64,000 bases of DNA, from assembly GCA_026874595.1 (NCBI GenBank), contig CM049307.1:32654862-32718861 (forward strand). Reading direction: 5' to 3'. The stretch comes from Sipunculus nudus. Its lineage: Eukaryota > Annelida > Sipuncula > Golfingiida > Sipunculidae. Positions 1 through 13,959 of the stretch are shown piece by piece. The notes under the pieces were generated by a model. The model worked only from the letters and a program-made list of their open reading frames with translations. It made no database searches and was not told the origin of the DNA. Position numbers and translations under genes: made by a program. Positions within the stretch are counted from its first letter, which is position 1, and every line of letters begins with the position of its first letter.

Positions 1-1283
1 GCGGTTACCTCCACTCCCCTTAAAAATCAGATATATAAATATTTGCCTGTCCATGCTTTATAAACATAAAGTTAGAAGATTTTTTTCTTGTTTTTGCAAA
101 TATATTTTCAGACATACTTGCAAAATATTCAACCAATAGGCAAATAGATTTGAAGAATATCAGATGCATGAAGATAGGAGTAACTATATATCGCCAATAA
201 TGCTTGAATATGATATGATTCAACATATACTTAAATATCAGAGAGGTCATGCCATCTTTATGAGTGTGTTTTATTTCATTTTTGATCCTTGGAAATATTA
301 TAGTTATCTGTTGAATTTCGCTTACAAACAAAAGTCGGGTGTCCAGATATCGATTCTTTATAGATATTTAAAAATAGAGATATTCATTATTTTAAAAGGT
401 AAATATGAAACCACTTGTCACATGCAGACAAAGCGTAATATAAGTTAAAACATATATGTTATTTTCACATATATAATGTTTCTCATTAAAAGTAAGTCAA
501 CAGATATATAACTATAAAAAAATTCTTCGATTTGACATAAAATAACTGAGACATAAAATAACTGATATCAGTGTACACAACCCTTCATTGTGAAATGTGA
601 CTTCTTGTGGGTACAATGTCTGAGGACAGAAGTGAATATAGCTTAGCCTATTGGTACCAGATAATTCCTATATATGCTGTCCAAATAATTCTGTCACCAT
701 AATTATGCTATTTCTCATTTTTGGTAAACCCATAAGACATTGCCAAATATTTCTAGTATGAAGAATTTTCACATCACTTCCACATATTATCTAAAGAAAG
801 CTAATTAGAAAACCCATTTGAATTATGGGTAATTTATGTTAACTTTGCATATGATAATTCATTCTCCCATTTTCAGCAGATGAATATTAACAAAAGGAGG
901 ATGTTTTGTGAAGTTATATACATTGAGTCTTAGGAAGAAATATACTACACTTATTAAGTAAGCAGATTTTCTCTACTTATGATCTTGTCAAGCATGTGAT
1001 ATTTTATGTTTGCTTATTAGATGATCGATTTTCAATATGTCTATGAAAAAGATCACCGGCATTTAAAGGGTTTAATAATTGGTTTCGTTCTTTGATTTTG
1101 TTCAGGCATAGGCGCTGTAAAGCCAAAGGTGACCTGGTTGACTAATGTTGTAACTTACTGATTTATGTTTCTTTCTGCATATTCGTTGGTTTTCCTCTTT
1201 CACTTTTTAAAATCCAAGCTTTTTGGTAGCAAAAGCTGAAGACATGCCATTTTTATCATGCTCAGGCAGCCGCGAAAAACACG
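1..1283. other. AT-rich intergenic DNA
   Basis: Short reading frames on both strands are low-complexity and lack exon-like features. I see no gene or defined repeat here. Confidence 0.5.
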
Positions 1284-1288
1284 GCAGT

Positions 1289-3718
1289 TGTTACGACCCA
1301 TAATGTAATAACCGGCCCGTAATGTAATAACGGCCCATATTGTAATTAAAACGACCCATAATGTAATAATAGCCCATAATGTAATAAAAAACGGCCCATA
1401 TTGTAATAACTATACCCTGCCCGTAGTGTAATAAAATCGCAAGTGGGTCTAACGGCCAATATTGTAATAAAATCGCAGGTGGGTAAAACGGCTAATAATT
1501 TTATAAATCAAATTTCATGCAATTTAACGAAGACAATTCAAATATTGACTTCTCGTGACACGAATGTGTAAGAGAACATACATGTATGAAAAACCACTCG
1601 ATTACTTAATGACTGTCTGTAAAAAACGGTGACCAAGCTTATATGAGCGAAATATGGCAATGATTCATGTTTATCCTTTTGTTGAATCAGTGTTTAAATA
1701 GGGTGATAAAGTATTTAAACATATATATATATATATATACCTCTGTGGTATTTTGGCTACTGAAAAAAGCCCTAGAAAAACATGTATTCAATGAATTTTG
1801 GTTTGCTGAAAACACCTTAATATTTCTTCTGGCTACATATCTAGGATTTATTTAAGCGTCTTGGTTCATTAAAGCTAATACACATATTTATTACGCCAAA
1901 ATGTAAATAATTTGTAAATTTTAACAGATAAAATATACAAAACTCTTATTATCGATAAATTTAATGTATTTTAATTCTTTTTTAAAATATAAATGAAACT
2001 TTAAATTTCAGTGCGTTTTGCTCAATGTATCATAGAGAATATTTTATATGATCTCCCGAAACCTCCCGAGATTTAGAAATTATAAATGTAGGTACTGCTG
2101 CAATTTTTTGGTGCCCATATATGCATTGGTTAAGATGTCTTAGGTCAATATGAATAACACGTCGTATAGATTAAGAGCTTTCAACACACGTATTTGAAAT
2201 AAAACTGGATGCGTCGTTCGTGTGATTCAAGAGTATGGAATTTAATTAAAAAAATTACGCCCAAACAACAAAACAACAATTTGAAAATGCCGGTTTCTGT
2301 GTTCTAGAGGTAGAGCATAGGGCGCAGAGCGGGGAGATTATCAGGGGCGTAACCAGGTCTGAGGGAGGGCAGGGGGCCATGATTTTAGTTGCGGATCCAG
2401 AAATTCGAAAGGGATGGGGGGGGGGGGGCGCTAATATGCATATATGGGTTCTATGAAAACTGTAACATTTACGTGTATATGTATATATGTATATATATAT
2501 TATTATTAATTAAATGAGAATAATAATCATTATTATATTATTATTTTATTATTATTATTATTATTATTATACGTTATATTTTAGTGTATGAAAATATGAT
2601 TTTTTTTATTCAATCGTGAACCATGGTTTTATTAAGGTTAGTAACAGGTTCATCGGGAGGGTATGGCAGGGGGCAGGATATTATATAAAAGACACTAAGC
2701 GTGTGCCCTGTCACGTATTCCAAACCGAGATTTATACAGATGTACAAACTGGTTAAGATAAGTTAAAAAAGCGATTACATTCACAAAAAATATATATACC
2801 TTATTCCTTCTAACTCGGAACCATCCCACAGAGAAGGTTTAACTCAGTAGTATAAAAAAACATTTTTTTAAAATGAAGCAGGATGACAGTATTTTGTCTA
2901 CCTAAAGGATCGACGAACAACTATAAAGACCTATAAAGACTACCAAACGCCACCATCTGAGCCATGGAGCGTGTCTCCCAGTAATTATTACAGCTGTTTA
3001 CACAATCCATGAAAAAGCAGATGTTTGCAATCGACGAGCGATCGCAAGAGAAGCCTCCCTCGGCCTTCTCCACCCTTACCCGCTATATCTGCCCCAACTG
3101 CACCCCTCACGGTCAACACCTACCCTATTTGTTGTAAAACGGGCCAATATTTTAATAATAGCCAATACCATAATAATAAATGAGTAACATTGTAATAACT
3201 TTACACCACCTTTACTGTAATCAGTATGGTGGGGGCTAAAATGGGCAAAAAGGCCAATATTGTAAATAAATGCAGTTTAGAAGATGATAAAATATACGTA
3301 GACAGCATAAATGTTGACAGTTTCCTATGATTTCCATTAAGACTGCATCTCTTATACCAATGACAAACCAAAATGGGTGTCGTTTTAGAAGGTATTCTCA
3401 GACGACATATCGCCTGTTAGATTTGGGATTCATTCTTGAGCTTAAACATATGTTATTACAATATGGGCCGTTTTTCCCACTTCCCGTTTTATTACAATAT
3501 GGGTAGGGTATGATTATTACAATATGGGTCGTTTTTATTACAATATGGGCCGTTATTACAATATGGGCCGTTTTTTATTACATTATGGGCCGTTATTACA
3601 CTATGGGCCAGTTTTATAACAATATGGGCAGGGATGATTATTACATTATGGGTCGTTTTTATTACAATATGGGCCGTTATTACATTATGGGCCGGTTATT
3701 ACATTATGGGTCGTAACA
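1289..3718. mobile_element. Foldback-like DNA element with tandem-repeat inverted termini
   Basis: The left arm (1289 to about 1490) is built of 15-18-bp units such as CGGCCCATAATGTAATAA; the right arm (about 3443-3718) is the same array reversed. The outermost bases match as inverted repeats (TGTTACGACCCATAATGTAA at the left, its complement ending CGTAACA at the right). GCAGT occurs directly outside both ends (1284-1288 and 3719-3723), giving a 5-bp target duplication. The middle has no transposase reading frame; it contains a G-run at about 2416, a TTA tract at about 2530 and a few further units at 3140-3260. Foldback elements of animals have this plan; the superfamily is not assigned. Confidence 0.75.
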
Positions 3719-3723
3719 GCAGT

Positions 3724-6547
3724 CACTTGATTGTTTCAACTAACTTGTCCATTATTTATGCACCAGATGCCAGATAGGTCGATGAATAAAGGTCTGTAAA
3801 AGGGTACATGCCACAGACCCAGTAGTATGACGTTCTTTAGGCCTATAAATACAACTGTTTAGTATCTTACAAAAAGAACAGTGACGTATATACTTGGACG
3901 TATATACTTGGAGCTCCTTTTTGTCTAATAAAAGAAAGGAAATGTGAAAGCTTTTATTCGACTTTTTATGCGTCAGAATTTAATATCAGACACTGATCAC
4001 AGATGTGCTGAATAAGCTGACACACGGAATCCCTTCCCCTGACACAAACATAAATGAAACGGTCTCTTAGTGGCACCAGACATCTAGACAAGTGTATCTT
4101 CTCTTCCAAACACAGGACCAAGTCGATCAGGACATTACATGTAATATGTATAGTGTTGACTGAAAAAGAAAATAGCTCTGTCGTTTGTATAAGGATGTTA
4201 TATTAGTTTTTGGGTTTACGAGGTATCAGAACACATGAATTATTCAACAGTTATCGTCTGCCCGTGTTGAAATATATAGGAAAATAACTATCTTGCTCTC
4301 TCCTATGCACCCAGGCCCGAGCGAGTCTGACCATTTGTGGTGATGATATTTGGCCCGCCTTTAGTGGATTCATTATAAACTGACGTCATCTTTATCATTC
4401 TGGTTTTAAAACCTGTGCACTAAGTCTACAGAATTCATCAACTTATAAGCATTTCAAAATTTCATTGTGAAAGGTTTGTTCACTTTGGTTATGATATATA
4501 AAACATACATGATTTTCACTTTATAGATTTTTTATCCTTATAGAGCAAAGCCCGCAATGTTTTGGGAGATATTGCTATTCCCATGCATGTGTAATAAGTT
4601 TAATTTGCTGTTTGAATGAATTCAGTCACATCTACCCTAACAATAAACAGGAGAGCTGAATTTAGCTAGAACACTTTATATCTATAATTAGTAACATAAC
4701 CATAAACGGATACCTGGAGATAAACCGTTCACTCAAGAACCTAGAAACAGAGATTCGTTTAAATGAAAATTAAATTCCGCGCATTTGTCGACCAATCTGA
4801 CCTTGAATTTTCACAAAATATCATTAAACCTGATTTTGGGTTATAGCGCTTTGCTTTTATATGATCAGTAATTTATTGCAACATAATTTTAATAACCTTA
4901 TACTCCTGGGATCGGGATCTGCCAATTTCCTCACTTGGTTCGTAGACTACTTTGTGTTTTTGTTTTAACTCATTATATCCCGCAGTATCAACTCTGATTT
5001 TTATCGTTATGTGTTGATAAAACTAAAGATGTATTTTAGTTTTCCTGGGAGACGGAGCTCTCCCCCCTAGACTTTGCGGACCTGGGCATCAAATATACCT
5101 GTCCAGTCACTAGATATATCCCAACAATTGTCGGCTCTGCATCAATCTCGTATCTCATACTAAATTCGAAATACAATTTTGCTCACATCATATATCCTCA
5201 TGTAAAATCTAATTAAATAGGACAAGCATTTGTAATGCAGGAATCTTCTTAGTTACGTGGTAAAAAAAAAAAACAGATGTTAAGTAATGTTAGTCAGAAC
5301 GTCCGTTAACAGTCTTCCTAGAACTCTGTTCTGCAAGGTTTAGGTTATTTTACTTCAGGGATGCAATGAGAGTAATAAAATAATATACCTATTTTGAAGT
5401 GAAAATAAAAAATATATATACAAGTACTTGGGAACATGACCATGGTAGGCAGAGCTCTGTAACTATAAGGTGGAAATAAAAGTAGGGATTATGAAAAATG
5501 CATCGTGTGGAAGAACAAAATAACGCAGGTTCAACAAATTTTGCTTTTATTCAAGACATAAACTTGTACAACAAAATACAAAACATGTACAACAAATAAA
5601 TAGAATGACTAGATCTTTCATTTATATCAACGAACACTCGATCAGATTACCATTAAAATGCAACGGACGGAAAATCGCAGTTCACCTGAACACAATAACT
5701 GAATGGTAACGAATCACACTATGTTTATCTATTGCCCTCTGCCCTAAAAATATGACTCGACGACTCTTTCTAAGTTGCAATAATAGGCGAAACTATTCTT
5801 TCCAGTACCACTGATTTAGTTAAACATTCCTCCGGCAGATGGCAGCAACGCCAAGAACTTGGGGCTGAATCAAAGGAAATTGCACTCATGCTGAAACATA
5901 GTACTGGTTATAAGATACATTATGCAAGTGAAACTTTTCAATAATTACCAGTAAATCCTCTGGGTTCCCTTTTTTATAATATTTTTACCACTTTAGTTCA
6001 GATAACTACACCAGATAAAAGATAATGTGATGAAATTCTGCAGAAATGATATGTTCATTCATTATGTGTAAGTGATATCACAATATATAGCATAATATAA
6101 AGACTTATGCTTTTGTCATATTAAGACATAAATTAGCTTGAAATAAGCCTGACCCACAATCATTGGTGCAAGATTTGTATGACAAGACAATAACTTACCA
6201 TGACATGAAGCAAATATTCATATATTTTAACATGGTTTTGAAATGTACCTTTTCTAAAAATGTATCTTCTGCACCCCATTTTGTGATTACACTCATCCTA
6301 AAGTTACTATTTTATTGTTTGAAAAATTGCATAATATCTCTTTACAAAACATAACCTATTCATTAAAAGCACAACAGGACCAGTATAACACATGATTGTT
6401 TAAAATTGACAGTAAACTCAAGTATAAATTATGTAAAAATAATTACACTTGAACAAAAATATATAAATCAGATGTGAGACACAGTGCATACATGGATTTT
6501 ATATGTCTACAGTCTAAAGTAGGAGGGACTAAAAACTTAAATGAATG
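3724..6547. other. AT-rich intergenic DNA
   Basis: No coding-like segment, RNA gene or well-bounded repeat was recognised. Short poly-A and AT runs only. Confidence 0.45.
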
Positions 6548-7172
6548 GGAAAGGTTACGCTCTTTACTCAGCGCTTCACCTATAGGGCCACTACCTATAT
6601 CGCAAGGCGCTGTTTGTTATGACCTCGTATCCTGAATTGCAACACCAGAGGGGAGCACTGTATTTTTGTCCAATCCGATGAGACCTTGTGCTGGAAGACA
6701 AAGCCAATCAAGGAATAAACGGAGCCAATCATGTTTATTTTGTTTTGAGTGACAGCTCATCGCCCCACGTAACAGTCTGAACAGGCCACAGGCTCAGAGA
6801 GAATTGCCCCTGACGTGGTTTGCTTAGGGCCTTGGGCACATAGGATGCTCGGTTGGTGAGATGTAATTCAAACGAAACGTAACAGCAAAGGCTGCGTGCA
6901 CACCTCGCTGGCTTGTTTCAGTTCTGCAGACAACAGATACATGGCTACGCTAACACAGTCATAATGTCATAATCGAATCAGTCAATGATGCGAGAATGCA
7001 GAGGGGGCAATTTAAATTCGACTGGAAACTCATCATACGCATGTTTATTTCAGCGGACAACGAACCGCCATCTGGTGTCTAAATATATCATAAACTGTCA
7101 AAGCTGGCAGCGTGAAAATCAGTTGCTTCTTTAGAAGCGCAAGATTTCCGCTGCCTCGGGAGTGTAGGGAAA
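6548..7172 (+). mobile_element. MITE copy A (about 625 bp), upstream inverted partner
   Basis: The ends carry inverted GAAAGGT(T)ACGCTC-like repeats. The sequence matches, in reverse orientation, 11742-12216; for example the block TTCTTTAGAAGCGCAAGATT is present in both. No coding capacity. Confidence 0.65.
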
Positions 7173-7484
7173 GGTATGAGGGTGTATTCATGTGACTGTT
7201 GAGCCTCATGTTGTTGTAAGTCTGACAAAAATGTATATCTCTGCTATCATATCAAACATAAATTGTTATGTACACCTGAGCATCACTTGTTATAGATGTA
7301 CTAAGTACACCTGAGCATCACTAGTTAAAGTTGTACTTAGTACTATTCAGCAGAATATCACTGCATTGATAAAACAATCCCTTTACAGATTTGTCAAATG
7401 AAGATCACCTGATAGTTTCCATATCTGAAAGTTAAGTTATTTCCTAAACCTGACATGCTCATTTTGCACATTTTTATAGGCATT

Positions 7485-9981
7485 TTATATTTTGTAGAAG
7501 ACATCCCTGATGTTAAACATGGCCTGTCTTCCTTTCTGCATGTACAGAAGCTGGACCACTGGTTTTACCAAATACTGAAACAAGGAGATAAACATGAGTG
7601 TAACATACAGTGATGTGATAGTTACACGACTGTAACATAATGGTCACATCAGAGTTACATGTCTGCAACATAGTGATGTGATAGCAACCTGACCGTTACA
7701 TGATGATCATGTCACAGTAACATGACAGTAACATGATGGTCACATCACAGTAACCTGACAGTAACATGACTTTAACGTGATAGTCGGTCAGATTAACATG
7801 ATTATAACATAATGGTCACATTAGAGTAACATAAGCATAACATGACTGTAAAATGATGATCACAGCACAGTAACCATGAAAGCAAATGACAGTCATATAA
7901 TATTTACTAGTGTTATGCCAATTTATTGATTATGTCAATGTTTTTTCTTTCATAATTGATCAAACTGGTTGCATTTTGGTATAACCGATCACAAACTATT
8001 ACAAATGCAGGAACATAGAAGTCATAATAATCCAGAAAATATACTGATCCTGTCAGAGAAATGTGTAAGATGTGAAACAAAGTAGTGAATGGCATTAAAA
8101 CTGAACCTTGTACAGTGAGCTAGTCCCAGCAACTTGGCAGTTTTAGAGTAATACAGAAGATATTGATTAGTAATCAATCTTCAGTCATTTGTTTCTTTCA
8201 ATCATCAAATTTGAATTTACAAGCAATTCTGACCATTAAATTTTACAGAGCAGTAAGGCGAGTGTAATATGACAGTTACAGAACAAAAACATGGCAATAA
8301 CATATCAATAATATGAAAGTGACACCAGCTTTATTAAAAGAGCTGCATGGCAGTAGCATGTTGGTAACAAAATATGGCCATATGTTGGTGTACAGTGTAC
8401 AGCAGACATTTATTCCTGTACAAGGAGTCCTAGGGAAAATCACAACCTTCAATACCTGTTTATTGAAACACTGGCATGTCTAGAATATCAGTCAAAGGGA
8501 TAAGCTAATGAAGGGATTAATATAATGAATAACTGGTTCATTCAAATGTATTATTAAATATCAAGCTCACCTTTGTCAGGTAGTCTCTCCTCCTTGAGTA
8601 TAAGGTCCATTTAAATGCTGTGGGGGCTAAGGTTGATTCTCTCCTCTCCACACGCATCTCAATGCGGTACTTCATCCAGTTGTCAGTCATGAAGCTGATG
8701 TAGCGGGGAGATTCATAGCCAACTATCACATTGTCATACAACACTTCTCCTGAAATAAGTTAAAATAGCAATCCCATGGGCCAAGAAAGACTATACTCTG
8801 ATACATGGTTTGACTTATTAGCGAATATTAGGTCAGTGCATCATTATACTCTTTTGAACATCTGCAGGGATGATCTTATATATAAATGTTGCTGACAGGA
8901 CATCACCACAGTGTCATGATGTAGGATTTCTTCCACAAAAACTACCAGATTACTATACAGACCTTCACCTCCAGCTAGATAGATACATGCTAGATGTCTA
9001 TCTCATTCAGGCACCCAAAATCAGGTGAGATCTGCTCCTGCCCTGACCCCTGGAAGAGCCAACTTTATCATAGGAGTATTAATGGGTCAGGCCACTTATA
9101 GTGAGAGAGGGGTGGTAGGAACTCTGATGTCTTACAATCAAAGAGTTTTGTTGTTCCACTATTTCACTGAATAACATAAAGTGCCTTTACCTCTTTTAAA
9201 TATTCAGTACCAAATTTGAAACTATGAAATTATAATGTTTTAATATTTAAATATTTCATTAAAAAATTAACAACTGTTCAACAAAATATTTGTTAGCTTA
9301 TAGAATCATAGGAATATAAAGAATGTTACTTTTTTGTGACATGTCCAGGTAGGTAAAATGAGGAAAAATACTGAGGATGTACATTAGTTTTGATTACTTT
9401 ACCTATAAATGGCACTTCTACTGCTTCCAGGAAATGTTTACCTACACCCATCTGTAGTGTGTCATCAGCTTCAAATCTGATAATTCCAGGAAACCACTGT
9501 AAACATTAACAGTCTGTGTAAAGGTTAGGCACCAATTCACATAATCTGCAAACATTTTACTGTTGAAATCCTTTGTATTATGTTTAAATGATATAGAGAT
9601 TTGTACAAACAATTTTTTAATATTTCATTGTTAATAGCCACATTGGATACATATTGTTGTTCTGATATTTTCTTTTTTATGTCAATATTTTTAGCTGATC
9701 AGGTATATAATATACAGGTCAAACAATGTTTAAAGTAACCCTACAATGAATGTGATAGCAGATTTATTTACGTTGAGAGTTGATAGGAAATTATAAACAT
9801 TTGCTGCTGTTACCTTTGCATAATTGTTCATGTCAGCAAGGTATTGAAACACCTTAGGCCTGGCAGAGGACAGTGCCACCTCAGCAGAGGAAAGTAAAAC
9901 ATCTTCATCGCCTTCCAGATGTAACAATACACATAAACCAGCAACAATTGATGCAGTCACCACCCGAGCCACTGTCAGCAT
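7485..9981 (-). CDS. SRPBCC/START-like small membrane-anchored protein, 4 exons
   Basis: Coding exons on the minus strand are 9981-9814, 9496-9403, 8749-8571 and 7574-7485; all junctions are GT-AG and the frame stays open to TAA, giving 176 residues. Residues about 5-21 are a hydrophobic segment (VARVVTASIVAGLCVLLHL) followed by an acidic linker, then a domain from about residue 31 reading ALSSARPKVFQYLADMNNYA, WFPGI, EVPFIGEVLYDN and a long C-terminal helix. This order (helix-loop with WFPG, curved sheet, terminal helix) is that of the SRPBCC/polyketide-cyclase (START-like) fold, which binds hydrophobic ligands. A membrane-tethered lipid or sterol binder is an inference; I know no named orthologue. 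The ATG at 9981 was chosen because an acceptor (AACAG) lies just upstream, with the exon starting at 9991, so the longer reading frame to 10065 is probably intron and a non-coding first exon lies further upstream. Confidence 0.82.
7570..7880. repeat. Degenerate tandem repeat GTAACATGA(C/T)
   Basis: Repeated words of the type ACAGTAACATGATGGTCACATC occur many times with drift, starting immediately after the last exon boundary of the SRPBCC gene and lying in its last intron. Confidence 0.6.
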
Positions 9982-9990
9982 TTTATCTCC

Positions 9991-11741
9991 TCTGTTAAGA
10001 TACAAAGCCAGGATTTTATTGTCATATTTCAAGGAATTATATATCCGTTGTTTGTGACTTAGCATTAAGTGCTACAGGTAAGCAGAGCTTGTACTATTTG
10101 GAAGTTACTGGCCCAGTGAAAAAGTGACAGGTCCAGTATTTTAAATGAATTATCACATGGACACTTAGCATATGAAATACATTTGCATCAATTATCATGA
10201 TAGACACAAACTTGAGTAAATATCATTTTAAAAAGCATATCAAAATGCAGGGTGCTCACATGATATGATCCTGCACTATACTAAGTAAAAAAGTTAAATT
10301 CTATTAAATGACTCTCTGGCTTTATTCATACTTTAATAAGGGAACTGTAAACATTGCACTTGTATACCTAACATTTAAAAAAGAAAATATTTCAGTGAGC
10401 CTTTTATACATGTATAATACCAGCATACTGCACTAAGTCTAAACCATACATCTTTTAAAGAAAACATTTAGGAGTAAGTGGGATGCAAATACAGTTAAGT
10501 CCAACTCCTTGAAACTCAACTTGAGTCTGGACTGAAGTCAAAGTCTGGAATAGGCCTACATCACTGATATACTGTTGATTAATTTTTTTGTTCGCAAGGG
10601 TTTTAATTTCGTGTCGTGATATTCGTGAATGGGAAATAATCACGAAAAATGAAGCCCTCAGGAATAATTGGCCAATTGAGTATGTCCTTCTTATTAAGTG
10701 TAGCCAATACTTGTACGGGAATAGGTTAGAACAGTAAGAAATTTTATAATAAGTTACATCCACGCAGGTATATGGAAAATGTTCCCCTAAATTTGAACTA
10801 AACTACCTGTGCTGTGTGTACAGGCCAATTGTCATATGAGAAGAATATCACCAACTCATAACTTATTCTCATTTTACAGTACACACAGTTATGGCTTTAC
10901 CAAAGATTTGATATAGGTTCTGGTGATCGCAAAAATGAAACCCTTGTGAAACATTAAAAATGGAGAAATCGCAAAATTTGAGCCTCGCGAATATGAAGTT
11001 AACCACAGTATACGGCAGAATCAGCATCATATTATCGACTATCAACCATGTGGGATGACATACTAATTATTTATCTACACTTATAATTACATTTTGAGTT
11101 GCTCAGTTACTTGAATCCAACTTAGTTGTAAATTGATATAATACTGGAAAACATAAGGCTACAAGCTGCAATTGAATATCTTGTGTGAAAACTGAAACTA
11201 AAAGTAACATGAGATCCATGGTTCACGGCACTCAGATGATTTTTTTCCATTTTGCAAAGGCAAAATATACTTATTTCTAGTATTTTTATACAAATTAGCA
11301 TTTGAAAAGCAAAGGGGAAATGGCCCTGCTTTCTGGTGATAATCAAATACTTAATATATGATTGCCTAACTAACCCTGTGCACTTTTATGGACTCTATCA
11401 AAGATGCAGCAGCCTCTCATGATCAAATATTACTAGAAGTACCATTAATTCAGCTATGTGACAGTAATATGCGTGTAGAATAACCCCTCCACTGGGAATG
11501 TAAGAAACCCTGTCATTTATAGAATAAGGAAGAAATTGAAGATTAGCTGAAGAATAATAATACACATTTAGTTTATTAACTGAAATAAAATGCTGTAAAA
11601 CATTTAAATTTTCCAATTTTCAAATTAGCATAAACTAAATCTAATAAGTATATATTGTACTCTGTAATATATGAACATTGTGGCCTGACTCCATTTAATC
11701 ATGCAATAAGAGGAAAAAGGTGATGGGCCTAAGAGCTATAT
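9991..11741. other. Upstream region of the SRPBCC gene; dispersed repeat fragments
   Basis: This should hold the non-coding first exon and promoter of the SRPBCC gene, but no boundary is certain. At about 10590-10650 and 10920-11020 there are fragments rich in TTCGCAAG/CGAATATGAAG words typical of a dispersed repeat. Confidence 0.35.
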
Positions 11742-12216
11742 GAAAGGTACGCTCCCGAGGCAGCGAAAATCTTGCGCTTCTAAAGAAGCTACAGATTTTC
11801 ACGCTGCCTACTTTGACCGTTTATGATGCACTTAAACACCAGGTAGTGCACATGCTGAAAAAACTGCTGATGTGACGAGCAGCCAACCAAATGCAAGTCA
11901 ACAAATACTCGACAGGCATCAGGCTCCGCCCAGAAACCACTTGAGGGGCAATATTCTCTGAGCCAGTGGCCTGTTCACACGATCGCCGGGGCCATGAGCT
12001 GTCACTCAAAACAAAATGAACAACTTTGGCTCCATGTATTCCTCGCTTGGCTGGTAAACCGTGTTGTCTTCAGCACAGGGTCTCATCTGATTGGACCAAA
12101 ATACAGTGCTCCCCTCTGGTGTAAAGATTCAGGATATAAGGTCATAACAAACAGTGCTTACGATATAGGTAGTTGGCCTATGGGTAAAGTGCTGTTTAAA
12201 GAGCGTACATGAAAGG
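11742..12216 (-). mobile_element. MITE copy B, inverted relative to copy A
   Basis: Begins GAAAGGTACGCTCCCGAGG and ends GAGCGTACATGAAAGG, so the ends are inverted repeats. The body is the reverse complement of 6548-7172 with an internal deletion. Reading frames here are non-coding. Confidence 0.65.
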
Positions 12217-12611
12217 ATATATTTGATAAACAAAAAATGTTTACATGTAATTAGTAATTCTAAAAACATTTTATGTCATTACATCTTAAAATGTGTCAAT
12301 GAGTACTTGTGTTATAATATAAAATTTATCATAAAAATTATTTTAAAATTCAATTAATAATTATAAATCTGCAATATGTTTAGCAAGAGATTAGACAACT
12401 GAACATTTATTTTGATAGAAGAAAATACAAAATTTATCAACAGTATTGAAAAAAAAATATGAAATTATTAAACTAATCTTGTTTACTAAATCTATCATGT
12501 CTAGAATTCGAAGGGGGTGGAGAGAAGAGAGAGAGAGAGAGAGAGAAAGAGAGGAAGAGAAAGAGAGAGTAAGGGGTCTTTGTAGTGGTTATTGCAGGTT
12601 GCCTGGCTGAT
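12217..12611. other. AT-rich spacer with purine (GA)n tract
   Basis: A GAGA-rich tract spans about 12511-12570; otherwise plain AT-rich DNA. Confidence 0.5.
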
Positions 12612-13139
12612 AGCCCAATTAATCAGACTCAATATTATTAAGCCCTGCCATTTATTGTGTCAGACCACCATACAGTGAGAGTTTCTACAATATAAGCCTT
12701 GGAACATGCAATGGATCCGTTGCATCTTCTTTGACTCCCTGTTTACTGCCAAACAACAAGACACAGGATTACACCATTTTGTCACCAATAAGTATGTGTT
12801 TCATGGTTTCAATAGCAACAAAAATCAAACTTGGTTCATCATTTTAAAACATTTACTGACCTTTTTAGGGCAGAGAAGAACAGTCAAATGGGTGCACTTA
12901 AATACCCACTGGGAGCCTTGCTGACTCAAGTGAATGACAGCCAGAATTTTGTTACATTTTTTTTCATCAGGCCCAGCTCTGAAGAGTGACGTGCTGACAT
13001 GGGGTAATAAACACCTGTTGACACAGGTTACAAGGGCATTGTGTCGTGTGTAGTCTGAGGCTTTTATTGTAGAAATTCTCACTTTATAGTTATCAGACTC
13101 AATATGGCAGGCCCTAATAATATTGAGTGATTCAGCTAG
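12612..13139. mobile_element. MULE-like MITE, second (older) copy
   Basis: Same family as 62083-62647: the ends carry ATCAGACTCAATATTATTA and its inverse, and the body shares the TTGCATCTTCTTTG...CTGTTTACTGCCAAACAACA stretch. Ends and flanks are more diverged and no clear target duplication remains. Confidence 0.65.
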
Positions 13140-13959
13140 CTGCCCAGGTGAAGTTACATAACAAGTCCTGGGTAGGCATAGGATCTAGGCAGCCTGATGT
13201 GTTAACAGTTATTCACATAATATGTTCGTCTAAAACATGGAGGAAAGCTGCTGATTTTGATCAACTGCCTTTAAATTTCAGACTTTTCCTGCTATAGGAG
13301 CCCATTAGTTATAGCTGGACTATTTTTGGTCACTCACTGCATCCCTGTGCAGGCTTGCTGTAAACAATGGGATTTATATGTGTAACAATAGGATTTAAAT
13401 GGAAAATGGAGGTTTTTTTCTTAATAGTGGCAGTGACTCAGTTTTCGGTTTGGTAAGAGATTATTGGGACATTTAACTGTATGTAGAATTTCGGATTTGC
13501 ATGTCCAATGGTTTCAAAATGTGACTTGTTAACAGATATCCGGCTGGATGGATCATGGGATGGCTACACAGCCGTCAGACCATGGCTTTAGCTCAGATGA
13601 TGGACTGAGTATAGAATCCGGTCTTCATTTCCAAGATGGGCCTAAACTGACTGGACCATCTCATATTAGGAGAGTTTATATAGTTAACATTTCTTATTCA
13701 GCAACCACTGTCTAAAACCACGCTGCTATTGGTTGAAAGAGTTTGTAGCCATAGACTGGTTTCCGTCATAAAAATGAAACTCGAATGATTTTATAATACA
13801 AAACTCATCCTGACATACGTCCAGTTTCTACGCAAAATGAGATAACAACAGTTATAATAATAATATTATTATTATTGTTATATTGTGTTATTATCAATAT
13901 TTCTGTATGTCTTTCCATGTATTCTTCTGGAAAATTTATATATATCTGTGGACCCGATA
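13140..13959. repeat. Dispersed repeat fragment and spacer
   Basis: Near 13600 the words GAGTATAGAATCCGGTC match repeats at 16100-16180 (reverse), 53690-53810 and 61310-61350. A TTA/ATA microsatellite lies at about 13860-13890. No gene is seen. Confidence 0.4.

Noticed and set aside
3510-3716. 68-residue frame rich in YYNMGR repeats
   Set aside because: Translation of the right arm of the foldback element's tandem array.
9982-10065. N-terminal extension of the SRPBCC protein to the upstream ATG at 10065
   Set aside because: A good acceptor (AACAG before 9991) lies just upstream of the ATG at 9981, and the extension is not protein-like.
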